From assembly GCF_000190755.2 (NCBI RefSeq), contig NZ_JH109152.1, positions 62,001 through 126,000 of the forward strand: DNA of 64,000 bases, in the 5' to 3' direction. The translations under genes and the position numbers were made by a program. Origin of the DNA: Methylobacter tundripaludum SV96. Lineage in GTDB: Bacteria > Pseudomonadota > Gammaproteobacteria > Methylococcales > Methylomonadaceae. The notes beneath the pieces were generated by a model. The model saw nothing but the letters and a program-made list of their open reading frames with translations. It was not told the DNA's origin and ran no database searches. Shown piece by piece: positions 63,120 through 64,000 of this stretch. Position 1 is the stretch's first letter; every line of letters begins with the position of its first letter.

Positions 63120-64000
63120 ATGAATGAGATTGGTCAATCCGAACGCGCCACGCAGAACCGTGTCATTACGCTATTCCGCGATGAATTGGGCTATCGCTTC
63201 CTTGGCGACTGGACTGACCGCGACAACAACAGCAATATCGAGGAAGGGTTGCTTGCCGATTTTCTGGCCAAGAGCGGCTGCCGCCCGGAGCAGATCAGCC
63301 GGGCGCTCGACCGGCTGCGCGCCGAGGTGGGCAATCCGAACCGCAGCCTGTACGACAACAACAAGGCAGTGTATAGCTTGCTGCGCTACGGCATTCAGGT
63401 GCAGGCGGCAGTGGGCCAGAATACGGAGACAATCAAGCTGATCAACTGGGAAAACCCGGCGCAAAACGATTTCGCCATTGCCGAGGAAGTTACCTTATGC
63501 GGCAACTGCAACCGACGGCCCGACTTGGTGCTTTACGTTAACGGCATCGCCGTGGGCGTGATCGAGTTGAAGAACAGCCGCGTCTCAATCGGCGATGGTA
63601 TTCGCCAGAATATTTCCAACCAGCAGCCGGAATTCAATGCTTGGTTTTTCAGTACCGTGCAACTCATCTTCGCCGGTAACGATTCCGAGGGGCTGCAATA
63701 CGGCACTATCAAGACCGAGGAAAAGTATTTCCTGAAATGGAAAGAAGACGAGACCGACAACAGCCGCTACAAGCTGGATAAATACCTGCTGAAGATGTGC
63801 GACAAGGCGCGTCTGATCGAGCTGATGCACGACTTCGTACTGTTCGATGGCGGTTGGAAAAAGCTGCCGCGCGTACACCAGTATTTCGGCATCAAGGCGG
63901 CGCAGGCGCATGTCCTCCGCGGCGAGGGCGGCATTATCTGGCATACTCAGGGCAGCGGCAAGAGCATCGTAATGGTGCTGCTGGCGAAATGGATTCTGGA
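63120..64000 (+). CDS. hsdR: Type I restriction endonuclease subunit HsdR, 5' part
   Basis: The ATG at 63120 opens a frame that runs off the window (at least 293 residues). The N-terminal nuclease domain has the PD-(D/E)xK arrangement RRPDLVLYVNGIAVGVIELKNS (in parts), with IELKN as ExK. The translocase Walker A starts at HTQGSGKSIVM near the window end. This is the restriction and DNA-translocation subunit of the hsdM-hsdS system. The rest lies outside the window. Confidence 0.95.
   Translation, partial: MNEIGQSERATQNRVITLFRDELGYRFLGDWTDRDNNSNIEEGLLADFLAKSGCRPEQISRALDRLRAEVGNPNRSLYDNNKAVYSLLRYGIQVQAAVGQNTETIKLINWENPAQNDFAIAEEVTLCGNCNRRPDLVLYVNGIAVGVIELKNSRVSIGDGIRQNISNQQPEFNAWFFSTVQLIFAGNDSEGLQYGTIKTEEKYFLKWKEDETDNSRYKLDKYLLKMCDKARLIELMHDFVLFDGGWKKLPRVHQYFGIKAAQAHVLRGEGGIIWHTQGSGKSIVMVLLAKWIL

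Overview
The window reads as a chromosomal segment of a free-living, flagellated, piliated gammaproteobacterium. Three things point to a Methylococcales-type methanotroph: the ABC/beta-propeller set normally tied to PQQ-dependent alcohol oxidation, a Pseudomonas-like flagellar export cluster beside asd-fimV, and a high load of dispersed palindromic repeats. That assignment is inference; no methane monooxygenase gene or rRNA is present to confirm it.

Layout. 0.1-4.1 kb: msrA (-), a decayed gene, then two PilU-like pilus ATPases, the second with a duplicated N-terminal domain. 4.4-13.0 kb: an accessory island that looks like a GTPase-centred biological conflict system. It holds a nucleoside phosphorylase with a C-terminal effector-associated-type domain, a helical protein gene cut in two by a complete IS1182-type element (4-bp target duplication, reading frame restored exactly when the element is removed), two different P-loop GTPases, and a large GTPase-associated protein ending in the same type of C-terminal domain as the phosphorylase. 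13.0-18.1 kb: PP-loop thiolation enzyme plus TusA-like protein, cation efflux pump, argJ, and a MutT-ThiE fusion. 18.2-20.6 kb: a small toxin/antitoxin-like island (nucleotidyltransferase + FRG protein on -, RelBE-type pair on +). 20.7-28.4 kb: moaA, rhlE-type helicase, small conserved proteins, CBS protein, adk, asd.

28.4-31.5 kb: fimV with four 39-residue tandem repeats. 31.5-32.4 kb: a receiver/HPt protein whose receiver part carries an in-frame repeat insertion. 32.9-45.7 kb: fliLMNOPQR-flhBA-flhF-fleN-fliA-motCD plus two small late genes, all on +, closely packed, with no cheYZAB genes between fliA and motC. 45.8-51.2 kb: Bax-inhibitor-1 protein, truncated haemoglobin, YgjP-type metallopeptidase with no standard start codon, Na/Pi transporter, MOSC protein. 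51.5-55.2 kb: four-gene PQQ-associated ABC operon. 55.5-58.5 kb: two unrecognised proteins, tRNA-Gly and tRNA-Cys, a small lipoprotein. 58.7-64.0 kb: type I restriction-modification operon hsdM-hsdS-(RAYT)-hsdR, with a REP-associated transposase gene between hsdS and hsdR; hsdR runs off the window end.

Many gaps hold palindromic repeats of several families, and some of these have entered coding sequences in frame (hsdM, the RAYT gene, fimV and the receiver/HPt gene). All family names come from reading the sequence and recall; no database search was run.
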